DNA from: Adiantum capillus-veneris
Lineage: Eukaryota > Streptophyta > Polypodiopsida > Polypodiales > Pteridaceae
Reading direction: 5' to 3'
Assembly (NCBI GenBank): GCA_014529385.2
Contig: CM043966.1
Location: 105,037,087-105,101,086 of the forward strand
DNA: 64,000 nucleotides
This document shows, one piece after another, positions 21,931 through 31,891 of this stretch. The notes beneath the pieces were generated by a model, which had not been told where the DNA came from, ran no database searches, and saw nothing but the letters and a program-made list of their open reading frames with translations. Both the position numbers and the translations under genes were made by a program. Every line of letters starts with the position of its first letter. The first letter of the stretch is position 1.

Positions 21931-23053
21931 TGTCACGTGACACATCCAACCCTATGTGTCCGTGGACAAGCTACAGCATGATCAAGGTTCAGTTCAGTCA
22001 AGTCAGTCTAGAATAAGAAGTGTTCTGGCACTTTTGTGAGTAGGTTCGCAGACCGTGCATGCCCAGTCACTTAGTGTAGATGCATATCCTTTGGTTGCAC
22101 ACAGCACGATCATAAGCATTCCCATCAGAATCCTTTAGGGGAATTTTCCAGTGCATTTAGTCTATTTTACCTATTTTTGACATTTTTCACTTATTATTTT
22201 TAAATGACTTTTGTTGGAAAGTAGGTAGGGCAAATTGAGTAAGTTTGTATATATGCAAACCTAGACTAGCACTAATTGGCAGAAGAGGCAAGAGGAGCCA
22301 AGCTCAGCAGGCAACTTCTCAAGCAAGACCTTGGCGGTTCTCCCCTCCAAGCAAGACTCACCACCTAGCGTTTGCATCATCGCCTAGATCAATCATCGCC
22401 ACACACTCAACACCTAGCGTTTTGGATTTGCAGCCCTAGCGATTCCTGCATACTCTCAAGCCTAGCGTTTTCTGCAGATTTCAAGCCTAGCGTCTTCAAC
22501 AAATAAGATTGCCATTTTCAGCAGTAGAAAGACCATCAGATTCAGCCCAAGAACCTCAGTTTTCAGCCTACAGTAAATGCAGATTTTCAGCCCTAAAGAC
22601 CAACAAAATCAGCGTTTTCCATAGCATTTTCGGCAACATCAGATTTCAGCCCATAGCGTTTTTGGACAGCAGATAAAAGATTGCAGATTTCAGCCCTTAG
22701 GTCGGTGTCGCCATCCCCGTCGTCCTCGTCGACATAGCCTAGACTTGCATCAATCACATGCATTCAGTTTGTACCAGTTTGTGCAATCATAAGTAGACCA
22801 CTCTCGCCGACGAGAGTGGGGCCTTCGGAGGAGGGTTTTACAACGTCTCTGGTGTCGTATTATTCTCTTCTCTCTCTATCTCTCAGTCTCATACACTTGC
22901 ACGCACAGTGTCCACTCACTTTGTTTGTGATCATAGCATTCTCTCATTAAGAACGGAAGGCTCTACCTTCCATAAGAACAAAAGGAACCTTGAGCACAGT
23001 TCAGAGCACTCATCTTGAGCAAAGCGCAAACATTCATTCCGCTGCACCTTACA
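21931..23053 (+). mobile_element. Solo LTR of family A (A3)
   Basis: TGTCACGTGACACATCC to GCACCTTACA, flanked by GTTAT on both sides (21926-21930 and 23054-23058). Host frames continue across it: gag tail to the left and protease to the right. The leader hairpin is at 22798-22819 and the TATATATG box near 22249. Confidence 0.9.
22798..22819 (+). ncRNA. Conserved leader hairpin in family A LTR (copy A3)
   Basis: CCACTCTCG, loop CCGA, CGAGAGTGG: a perfect 9-bp stem. Relative to A2 the second and third positions are C and A instead of T and T, and the partners changed to match. Confidence 0.65.
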
Positions 23054-23058
23054 GTTAT

Positions 23059-23714
23059 GGTCATGTGAAGGGTCAGCGTTTTGTCATATTGTTTGATCCA
23101 GGTAGTATGCATGATGTGATTAGTGCCTCTCTTGTAGAGAGAGCCCGCCTAGAGGTTAGTCCGACATCTCCTCTCGAGGTGTCTAGCTCCACTCTCGGTA
23201 TCTCTCATCACGCAAGAGTGCCGTGATGTGTTGTTTTCGGTTCAACAAGCTGCCTTCCGTAGGAAATTTGTCGTCTCCTCTTTCAGGATGTGATATGCTT
23301 TTAAGCATTTGACGATTTCGTGAGCATAACCCTCTCATTGATTGGGAGGCCAATACTATTAAATCCCAATAGTGACTCTCCCATGATCATTCGTGCTGAG
23401 GAGGGTCTGCATTCTTTGCCTCTCATTTCACATGTGCAGGCAAAGCATGAGTTACGAAGAGGAGCACAAGCGGCATTCATCTATGCCGCTCCAGTTACCC
23501 AGAGCATTCAAGCTCCGGACAGATATTCAGCTTTGTTTAGCAAGTTTAAGCATCTCTTTTTGCAGGATGATGTTCCATCCCATCTCCCATCCGAGCAGCA
23601 GCAGGACCATCGCATCAAGCTCACGAAGGGGGCACAACCTGTCAGTAAGGCTCCCTACCGTTTGAACAAGACTCGGTAAGAAGAGTAGAGTTTGCAACTC
23701 ACGGAGTGGTGGAC
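23059..23714 (+). pseudogene. Aspartic protease and RT N-terminus of family A copy II
   Basis: Protease begins at GHVKGQRFVILFDPGSMHDV, with the catalytic-site motif as DPG where DTG or DSG is usual, followed by SASLVERARLEV. A stop at 23224 and frameshifts follow. The frame at 23320-23679 encodes the linker and the start of RT (HRIKLTKGAQPVSKAPYRLN), then stops. The protease would cleave the polyprotein. The A4-A5 element interrupts the sequence at AGAGG (23715-23719), and RT resumes at 27967. Confidence 0.8.
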
Positions 23715-23719
23715 AGAGG

Positions 23720-24828
23720 TGTCACATGACACATCCAACCTTATGTGTCCGTGGACAAGCTACAGCATGACCAAGGTTCAGTTCAGTCAAGTCAGTCTAG
23801 AATAGGAAGTGATCTGGCACTTTTGTGAGTCTGTTCGCAGATCGTGCATGTCCAGACACTTAGATTAGATGCATATCCTCCGGTTGTACACAGCATGATC
23901 ATCAGCATTCCCATTAGAATCCATCAGGGGAATACTTACAGTGCATAGACTTATTTTTCCTATTTTTGACATTTTTCACTTATTATTTTTAAGTGACTTT
24001 TGTTGGAAAGTAGGTGGGGCAATTTTGCTAAGTTTGTATATAAGCAAACCTAGCGCTTTTTGGCAGAAGAGGTAGCAGGAGCACTCGCTCAACAGGCAAC
24101 TTCTCAGTAGAACCCCCAAGAGGCCTAGCGTTTTTGCATCACACCAGAAGGCTGGCGTTTTTGGACCAGATCAGCCAACGTTTTTGCATTGGCAACAGCT
24201 TGGCGATAGCAAGAAGCAGAAGACTCCCAGCGTTAGCAGATTACCCACAGCCAGACCATTTTCAGTCCTAGCGTTTTTGCATCTGCCAAGCATTTCGGCG
24301 CTTTGCAGATCTACCGCGACAGAACCAACACAAGCACCAACGTTTTCAGTTTTCAGCACTTAGATCGCAGAACAAGCGCACATCTCACCTTCCCGCAGTA
24401 GATCCTCGCCGCACGGTCAAATCCAGCGTAGTTTGCAGTTTCAGCCCGGAAAACGCAGATTTCAGCATCTGCGTTTTCAGTGCGTCGTCGTTGCATCGTC
24501 GTCATCGACATCGTCACTGACATAGAGTAAGAATTCAGCAGATAAAGATTTGCAGATTTCAGCCTCTTAGCATTTTCAAATTTCAGCCCGTCTCGTCGTC
24601 GTCCTCATCGTCGTCGACATCATCGGCAAGTCCAAGCATTGTAGAGATTTTGCAATCATAACTAGACCGCTCTCGCCATAGAGAGTGGGGCCTTCGGAGG
24701 AGGGTTTGACCATTGCACTCTCTCACTAAAGGAACGGAAGGCTCTCCCTTCCATAAGAAAAAGGAACCCTTGAGCACAGTTCGAAGCACTCATCTTGAGC
24801 AACAACATTCATTCCGCTGCACCTTACA
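23720..24828 (+). repeat. 5' LTR of the short A element (A4)
   Basis: TGTCACATGACACATCC to GCACCTTACA. TATATAAG at 24037-24044 and leader hairpin at 24667-24688, where one G-U wobble replaces a G-C or A-U pair. Confidence 0.88.
24037..24044 (+). promoter_or_regulatory. TATA box of LTR A4
   Basis: TATATAAG lies about 320 bp into the LTR at the same place as in A1, A2, A5 and A6; transcription would start about 30 bp downstream. Confidence 0.6.
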
Positions 24829-24841
24829 TTGGTATCAGAGC
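24829..24841 (+). promoter_or_regulatory. Primer-binding site of the short A element
   Basis: TTGGTATCAGAGC, intact, directly after LTR A4. An intact PBS is expected of an element mobilised in trans. Confidence 0.85.
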
Positions 24842-25164
24842 TTTGTCAGTTTTCTATATCACTCAAGGAAAGAACCACAGATTTTTTTTTCGCTTGTTGC
24901 GGTCACACGTAACCCAAGACCACTTGGGCGTGTCGATTCCTAATCGTGTTTTTGAAGAGTGACAGGAAACCCAAAAAAGAAGGGCTTGTCCAGCCTCCCC
25001 TTGTGCCTCTTTTCACTCATTGAGAGCAGACCTTGCACTTAGTGGCCGGCCAATCGACGTGAGGTGGGAAAAAGCAACCTTCGTGTGAGCGCAAGGCCGC
25101 CAAGGGGTGCGCCCGCGGAAAAGAGCAGAACTCGGGTGAAGAGAAGATCCTTCTCTAAAACAAA

Positions 25165-26755
25165 TTGCAAGCGAAAGAAGAACCTCAAGAACTCAAGAAC
25201 CCTAAGAACCAAGACCCCCAAGAACCCAAGTTCCTCGTGAACTTAAGAACCCAAGACCACAAGAACTCACAAGAACCCAAGAGTTCAGTGGATGGTCATC
25301 ACTCGAAGCGGAATGGATACTTCCTTGGAAATGATGAGCATGAGAGAGGCGAAGAAGAATTTTCCCCACTAAGAGGTTTTTTCGACCCTCTCCCTTCCCC
25401 ATCTACACAAAGGATTGCACTAGCTCCTATGGAGACGTTCGACATGATGATGATGGACAGGAAGTTAGAACGCGAAGCAAGAAGAGCAGAAAGAATGGCA
25501 GAATTTGATCGTGAATGCGCAGAAAGAAAAGAAGAAATGGATCGCGAGAACAAAGCAAGAAAAGCCATGAACGACCGACACATGAAAGAGATGTTGCGAC
25601 TCTTTTCTCAAGTGCAGGCACAGATGCAAGAGATTCGGGAAAAGGAGACTCTCTAGTCTCTTCGTCTCCAAAGCATGACACACAGGATTTGCATGATGAT
25701 AAGAATGATAATGATGAGCATGATGATTTGGATGCCAATGACAAGCATGATGATTTGCATGATGACCACGATGTGATTTCTCACAAGCATGATGATTTGT
25801 ATGATCAAGACGTGATTGTTCACCAGGATGATGGTTTACTTGATGATTTTTCTAACGAAGCTAACCTCGTTGCAGATTCAATCAATTACGAAGAATCGAT
25901 CTTGGCTCTCGAGTCGAGGTCCAAAGAACCCCCTCAAGAAGAACTCCCTCAAAAATAACCCCCTCAAGAAGAACCGATCTTGGCTCTCGAGCCTAGGTCC
26001 AAAGAACCCTTATAGGAAGTACTATGTGTTCGAATGATTCGTCAGCACACATTGTTCAAGTGTTTCATTCGTAATCGTTTCCTGTATTTTAGTCAGCGTC
26101 TTATGTGATCCCTTTTCCTAGGCATGACATATTGTACGTTGAGCATGATTCACTCATGGATAAGCACGGATGTATGCGGATTTCTCATGACAAGATGAAA
26201 TGTTTGCATTCTAGGAAGTCACATTCAATGTCTCTTCCTTGGCATGACATATTTGTAGAGAGAGCACAAGAAAGTATGAGCACCAAGCATAGGCATTTCT
26301 ATTATGATTTGCCACAGTTGATTGATTTAGATCAGAAAGAAAAGATTCGATCTCATTGTTTGCGTGTGTATGGTGAACGGTTTGGCACTCCGTCTATTTG
26401 TTCATCTACATTGCATGCACAATCTTTTAGGAAGACAAGACTTTTTCCAGTCTCTTTACATGGAATCCGTATGTTCATGTTTTTGTGTTGGAAGTGGTTT
26501 CAGGAATTTTCAGCCTCAGAAATTCTTGAAGAAGGAAGAAACATGACTCTAGACGAAGTTGAAGCATTGCAGGAGCCATAGAAGACATTGTGTCGCTTTC
26601 GGCACGGCCCAAAGAAGCAAGCGTTGCAGACCTTTATGAAGTTCAAGTACCGCACGACCCACACATCATAGTGGACCGAAGAAGAGTCCCTTCCAGGATT
26701 CCATTGGCGATCTCCCTCGACGCCATACACTTCGGTACCAGTACCTCACTTTGAA
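25165..26755 (+). pseudogene. Gag-HD-repeat-pol-tail ORFs of the short A element
   Basis: The gag ATG at 25292 (MVITRSGMDT) is out of frame with the body. The body (to 25656) encodes EEEFSPLRGFFDPLP and a charged coiled-coil (RKLEREARRAERMAEF). A shift leads into 25515-25958, with iterated KHDDLHDD, DVISHKHDDLYD and HQDDGLLDD segments, then ILALESRS, a string also found after RNase H in copy II. The frame at 26105-26581 (MIPFPRHDILYVEHDSLMD) is unfamiliar; it contains LPWHDIFVERAQES and ends LDEVEALQEP. After it come GPKKQALQTFMKFKY and VPHFEKEG, matching the pol C-terminus of copy II. No catalytic domain remains. The acidic His/Asp part may bind metal, but that is only a guess. Confidence 0.7.
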
Positions 26756-26765
26756 AAGGAGGGGA
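26755..26765 (+). promoter_or_regulatory. Polypurine tract of the short A element
   Basis: AAAAGGAGGGGA lies directly before LTR A5. Copy II has AAAAGGAGGGAA at the equivalent place (30625-30635). Confidence 0.75.
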
Positions 26766-27961
26766 TGTCACGTGACACATCCAACCCTATGTGTCCGTGG
26801 ACAAGCTACAGCATAACCAAGGTTCAGTTCAGTCAAGTCAGTCTAGAATAGGAAGTGATCTGGCACTTTTGTGAGTCTGTTCGCAGACCGTGCATGTCCA
26901 GACACTTAGATTAGATGCATATCCTCCGGTTGCACACAGCATGATCATCAGCATTCCCATCAAAATCCATCAGGGGAATTTTTACAGTGCATAGACCTAT
27001 TTTTCCTATTTTTGACATTTTTCACTTATTATTTTTAAGTGACTTTTGTTGGAAAGTAGGTAGGGCAATTTTGCTAAGTTTGTATATAAGCAAACCTAGC
27101 GCTAGCACTTTCTGGCAGAAGAGGCAACAGGAGCACTCGCTCAACAGGCAACTTCTTAGTAGAACCCCCAAGAGGCCTAGCGTTTTTGCATCACAATAGA
27201 AGGCTGGCGTTTTTGGACCAGATCAGCCAATGTTTTTGTATTGGCAACAGCTTGGCGACATCAAGAAGCAGAAGACTCCCAGCATTAGCAGATTACCCAC
27301 AGCCAGACAATTTTCAGCCCTAGCGTTTTTACATCTGCCAAGAATTTCAACGTTTTGCAGATCTACCGCGATAGAACCAACACAAGCACCATCGTTTTCG
27401 GTTTTCAGCACTTAGACATCGCAGAACAAGTCCCGAACCTCGTAAATCTCACCTCCCGCAGTAGATCCTCGCCGTACGGTCAGATTCAGCGTAGTTTGCA
27501 GTTTTAGCCCGGAAAACGAAGATTTCAGCATCTGCGTTTTCAGCGCGTCGTCGTTGCATCGTCGTCATCGACATCGTCACCGACATAGTGTCAGAATTCA
27601 GCAGATAAATATTTGCAGATTTCAGCCCCTTAGCATTTTCAAATTTCAGCCCGTCTCGTCGTCGTCGACATCGTCGGCAAGTCCAAGCATTGTAGAGATT
27701 TGTGCAATCATAAGTAGACCGCTCTCGCCATAGAGCGTGGGGCCTTCGGAGGAGGGTTTGACAACATTCTGGTGTTGTATTCTTCTCTCTCTCAGTCTCA
27801 GCACCTTTATTCACAGTGTTTATCCACTTTGTTTGTGCCCATTGCACTCTCTCACTAAAGGAACGGAAGGCTCTCCCTTCCCTAAGAAAAAGGAACCCTT
27901 GAGCACAGTTCGGAGCACCCATCTTGAACAAAGTTCAACATTCATTCCGCTGCATCTTACA
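26766..27961 (+). repeat. 3' LTR of the short A element (A5)
   Basis: TGTCACGTGACACATCC to GCATCTTACA, closely similar to A4. TATATAAG is at 27083-27090. The leader hairpin at 27720-27737 has a GC/GC pair change relative to A4. Confidence 0.88.
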
Positions 27962-27966
27962 AGAGG

Positions 27967-30634
27967 ATTCATATGTCCTAATGTAAGTCCTGTTGTTGCT
28001 CGTATTTTGTTTGTCCACAAAAAGGATGGTTCGTCTCGTTTGTGTGTTGATTACAGGGCATTGAACAAGATGACTATCAAGAACAAGTTTTCGATGCCTC
28101 GCATTGAGTATATCCTCGATAGGCTCATTGGGGCAAAGGTTTTTAGTAAGGTCGATCTCAAGAGTGGATACCATCTGGTAAGGGTATTCAAAGACGACAT
28201 CTTCAACACCGCTTTTCGCACAGAGCGAGGGCAATGGGAGTATGTAGTCTTTCTTTTGGATTGACAAGTGACGTGGGTACATTTAACCGTCTCATGGTAG
28301 GCCGTTTTGGCGATATGGTTGGTGTCATCTTTCTTGATGATATTCGCATTTTTCCTGCATCGTGGAAACAACATGAAAAGGATGTAGAAAGGGTATTAAC
28401 CCATTTGGATGAGTGTCAACTGTACATTGCAACTAAGAAATCTCAGTTTTTTCTAAATGAAGTTACTTATCTGGGTTATATCATTTTAGCAAAAGGCTTC
28501 AAGCTAGACCCCGCGAAGTTGGAACAGGTACGCAATTGGGATTTGCCCAAAACTGCATACGATGTGCGTTCTTTTCTTGGTTTATGTCAAGCATATAGTT
28601 CGTACATAGAGAATTTTGCACTCATTGCCGTACCCATGACTAATGTTTTGAAAGGGGTAAAGACTCGCCGACAACGCGTGGATTTGCCCAAGGCAGCCAT
28701 TGAGGCTTTCGCAGATCTCAAGGTTGCGGTGACAGAAACGCAGTGTCTCATCCTTGCCTCTTGGGATGATCCCTTTGAGGTATGGACGGATGCGAGCAAT
28801 GTCACCATAGGCACTGTGCAGCAGCATGGTCGTCCAGTTGCTTTCCTTAGTCGAGCTCAATAGTGCAGAAAAGAACTATTCAGTATATGACAAAGAACTT
28901 TTGTCTGTCATTCACTCTCTTAAGCATTGGAAGCATTTTCTATATGGTGGAGATTTCACAGTTCGCACAGATCACCAAGCCCTCAAGTGGCTCCAGTCTG
29001 TGCCTACTGCACATTGGAGTGATCGCCAAGCACAGTAGTCACAATTTTTTGAGCAATTTGGAGGTTTGATTGAGTATGTGCCTGGAAAAGCTAACCCTGT
29101 TGCAGATGCATTAAGTCGCAAAGGACAGATCTTGGCTCTTGAGTCACGATCCACAGTTTCTCTTCAGGGTGTGTCTTTCGACAACATGAAGAACCAATAC
29201 GCAGATTCCGAGTTTGGTAAGCAATGGTTGCAGGCTCTTGCTTCCCAAGGGCCAAGCAACTATCTCATTCGTGATGGTTTGTTATATTTTCGTCACCATC
29301 TATGTGTGTTGCCCTTTGTCAAGACAACCGTATTGCACAATGCACATCACTCTCTCATGGGTGGGCACAAGGAAATGAACGCCACTTTGAAAAAAATAGA
29401 AAGATTCTTTTATTGGCCTAAAATGCGAAAGGATGTGTTTCGTTATGTCACACAGTGCACTATTTGTCAAAAGGTAAAAGCTCCTCGAGGTAAGTAGCAA
29501 AGCCTCTTGCTTTCGCTGCCTATTCCCGATGGACCTTTTCAAAATATTTCCATGGATTTTGTGACCAACCTTCCACCTAGTTTGCATTCACGGAACACCC
29601 AATGTTTGACAATTGTCGATCGTTTCAGCAAGTTTTGCATGTCCATTCCGTGTAAGGCCACAATCACCGCACAAGATGTGGCACGATTGTTCATTAAGCA
29701 TTGGTACCCCCTCTGTGATTTGCCAAAATCAATTGTTTCAGATAGGGATGTTAAGTTCACGTCCAATTTTTGGCACGCACTCTTTGAAAATTTTAGCACT
29801 AAGTTGAATTTTTCATTGGCTTTTCATCCACAATCAGATGGTCAGACAGAGATTTACAATCACTTGGCTTTTGATGTTTTAAAGTCATATGTGCATGATC
29901 AGCAGTCTCATTGGGAGCTCTATCTCCCATTGGTTCAGGCTATTTTGAATGACTCTTTTTCCTTTGCCATTGGTAGAACTCCGTATGAGGAAACCTTTGG
30001 ATGTCCATTCCAGTCACTTTTCACTCGCTCAGTCAATCCAATGTCTGATGCCAATGCTGAAAGTCGATCGTTGGATGAAATTTCTGAGAGTGTGAAGCTT
30101 CGACTGAGCAAAGCTCAAGAGTCTTACTCACGGCAGGCCAACAAGCATCGTCAGGATGTTTCTATCAAGAAAGGGTATTGGGTGTATTTAAGAATCATGA
30201 AGCAACGTCTTAAGCAAGTTGGAAAGAAGTGTCCAAAGTTGTCTTTCAGAATGTATGGTCCATTTCCTGTCATTAAAAAGATAAATGAGGTTTCAATGAA
30301 ACTGCAATTGCCTAACTCATGGTCAATGCACAACGTTTTCTATGTTTCTTGGTTGAAAGTGTTTCAGGGAACACCTCCGAAGGACATTTCCAAAGAAGAA
30401 GAGCCACAAATCATCAATGAAGTAGAAGTCATAGAGCCGGAGCAAGTGTTGTTGCATCGGTTTCTCCATGGTTCAAAGAAACAAGTGATACAGTACTTTT
30501 TAAATTTCAAGGATCAAAGAACTCACGAAGCAATTGGGTCAACGAAGAGTTTTTCAAAGATTAACCAGAGTTGTTGGCCGACTACAAGGAAGCCATGCAG
30601 CTCGGTACAAGTACCTCACTTTCAAAAGGAGGGA
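27967..30634 (+). pseudogene. RT, RNase H and integrase of family A copy II, degraded
   Basis: RT resumes after AGAGG with FVHKKDGSSRLCVDYRALN and VDLKSGYH. A frameshift near 28240 joins the frame with the catalytic FLDDIRIF (28330) and RSFLGLCQAYSSYIENF. RNase H has WTDASNVTIGTV and, after a frameshift near 28860, YDKELLSVIHSLKHW and RTDHQALKWL. In-frame TAG stops occur at 29036 and 29495. Integrase has an H-H-C-C finger ending CTICQKVKAP and a D-D-E core (MDFVTNLP, VSDRD, DGQTEIYN). A degenerate chromodomain-like tail (VIQYFLNFKDQRTHE) ends at the polypurine tract. The reaction would be reverse transcription and integration; the copy is dead. Confidence 0.92.
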
Positions 30635-30635
30635 A

Positions 30636-31505
30636 TGGCACGTGCACATCTAACCCTATGTGCATGTGAACAAGCTACTTCAAGTCCAGGGATCAGGTCA
30701 GCTTAGGAAGTGTTCTGGCACCTTTGTGAGCCTGTGCACAAGCCGTGCATGTCCAAGCACTTAGAGTAGTTGCATATCCTCTGGTTGCACACAGCATGAT
30801 TATCAGCATTGCAGTCAATAGCCATCATGAGCATTTTACAGGGCACAGAACCCATTTTACTTATTTTAGCCATTTTTTACTTATTATTAATAAGTGACTT
30901 TGTTGGGAAACTAGAAGGGTAAATTTGCTAAGTTATATATAAGGAAACTGACAGTCACTTAGTGGAAGCAGAAGAAGAAAGGAGAGCACACGCAAACACT
31001 TGCAGTAGGCTCTTTAACCTCCCTTCTCAAGCAAGAACCTCCACCAACCCTTGCGTTTTTCAACAGCTTTACACCAGCGTTTTCAGTAGACAAAGCAGCG
31101 CTTCCAACCCAGAGGAAGTTAGCATTTTCAGCCAGCCGTCATCCTCATCGTCGTCGCCGCCCTCGTCGTCTCCGACCTAGATCCTGATTGCATCATTGCG
31201 TCAAGAACTTGCATCGGCACCTTGTATCAGATTTGTGCAATCAATAGCATAGACTTTTCTCGCCATCGAGAGAGGGGCCCTTGGAGGAGGGTTTGACAAC
31301 TTTTCCGATGTTGTATTCTTCTCTCTCTCTATCTCTCAATCTCAGTACCTTCATTCAAAGTGTTGCCCACTTTGTTTGTGATCATTTGCACTCTCTCACT
31401 AAGCAACGGAAGGCTCTCCCTTCCGTAAGTAAAAAGAACCCTTGAGCACACTTCGGAGCACTCATCTTGAGCAAAGTTCAGCATTCACATCCGCTGCACC
31501 TTACA
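30636..31505 (+). repeat. 3' LTR of family A copy II (A6)
   Basis: TGGCACGTGCACATC (a T-to-G change at the third base) to GCACCTTACA, followed by the CACAG duplication. It is shorter than its relatives because several AGCGTTTT iterations are missing. Confidence 0.88.
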
Positions 31506-31510
31506 CACAG

Positions 31511-31891
31511 CAATTTTTTTGCTTGTTGCGGTCGCACGTAACCGAAGTCCACTTGGGCGTGTCGATTCCTAATCGTTTTTTTGAAGAGTGACAGATAACC
31601 CAAGAAAGAAGGGCTTGTCCGACCTCCCCTTGTTCCTCTTTTCACTCATTGAGAGCGGTCTGTGCACTTAGAGGCCGGCCAATCGACGTGAGGTGGGAAA
31701 AAGCAACCTTCGTGTGAGCGCAAGGCCGCCAAGGGGTGCGCCCGCAGGGAAGAGTAGAGCTCGGGTAAGAGAAGATCCTTTTCTAACGCAGATTGCAAGC
31801 TAAAGAAAGATCTCAAGAACTCAAGGACTCAAGAACCCAAGAACCCAAGAGCCTAAGTTCCTTGTGGACTTGAGTACCAAGAACTCAATGT
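31511..31891 (+). other. Leader of family A copy I, resumed
   Basis: Continues exactly where 11620 stopped. Homologous to 20900-21292 and 24870-25291, including the GCTTGTTGCGG block and the AAGAACCC repeats before the ATG. No gene. Confidence 0.75.

Larger units (their letters stand above)
23720..27961 (+). mobile_element. Short pol-deleted family A element (A4-A5), non-autonomous
   Basis: LTRs are 23720-24828 and 26766-27961. AGAGG flanks both ends (23715-23719 and 27962-27966). A PBS is present at 24829 and a polypurine tract before 26766. The 1.9-kb interior keeps a gag N-terminal region and the last part of pol, but has no protease, RT, RNase H or integrase core. In between is a novel His/Asp-rich frame. 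It moved as a unit, since it has its own duplication, so it must have used proteins in trans. Confidence 0.9.
11621..31505 (+). mobile_element. Gypsy family A copy II (contains element B, a solo LTR and a short A element)
   Basis: The 5' LTR is 11621-11995 plus 20261-20864, split by element B. The 3' LTR is 30636-31505. CACAG occurs at 11616-11620 and 31506-31510, a 5-bp target-site duplication. Internal order is PBS 20865-20877, gag 21293-21925, protease 23059-23300, and RT, RNase H and integrase 27967-30634. Solo LTR A3 interrupts it after gag, and element A4-A5 between protease and RT. Removing the insertions leaves an ordinary gypsy layout. Confidence 0.88.

Noticed and set aside
30636-31505. 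A6 as a 5' LTR of the following gag
   Set aside because: It lacks a PBS after it and is followed by the CACAG duplication, so it is the 3' LTR of copy II and the gag belongs to copy I.
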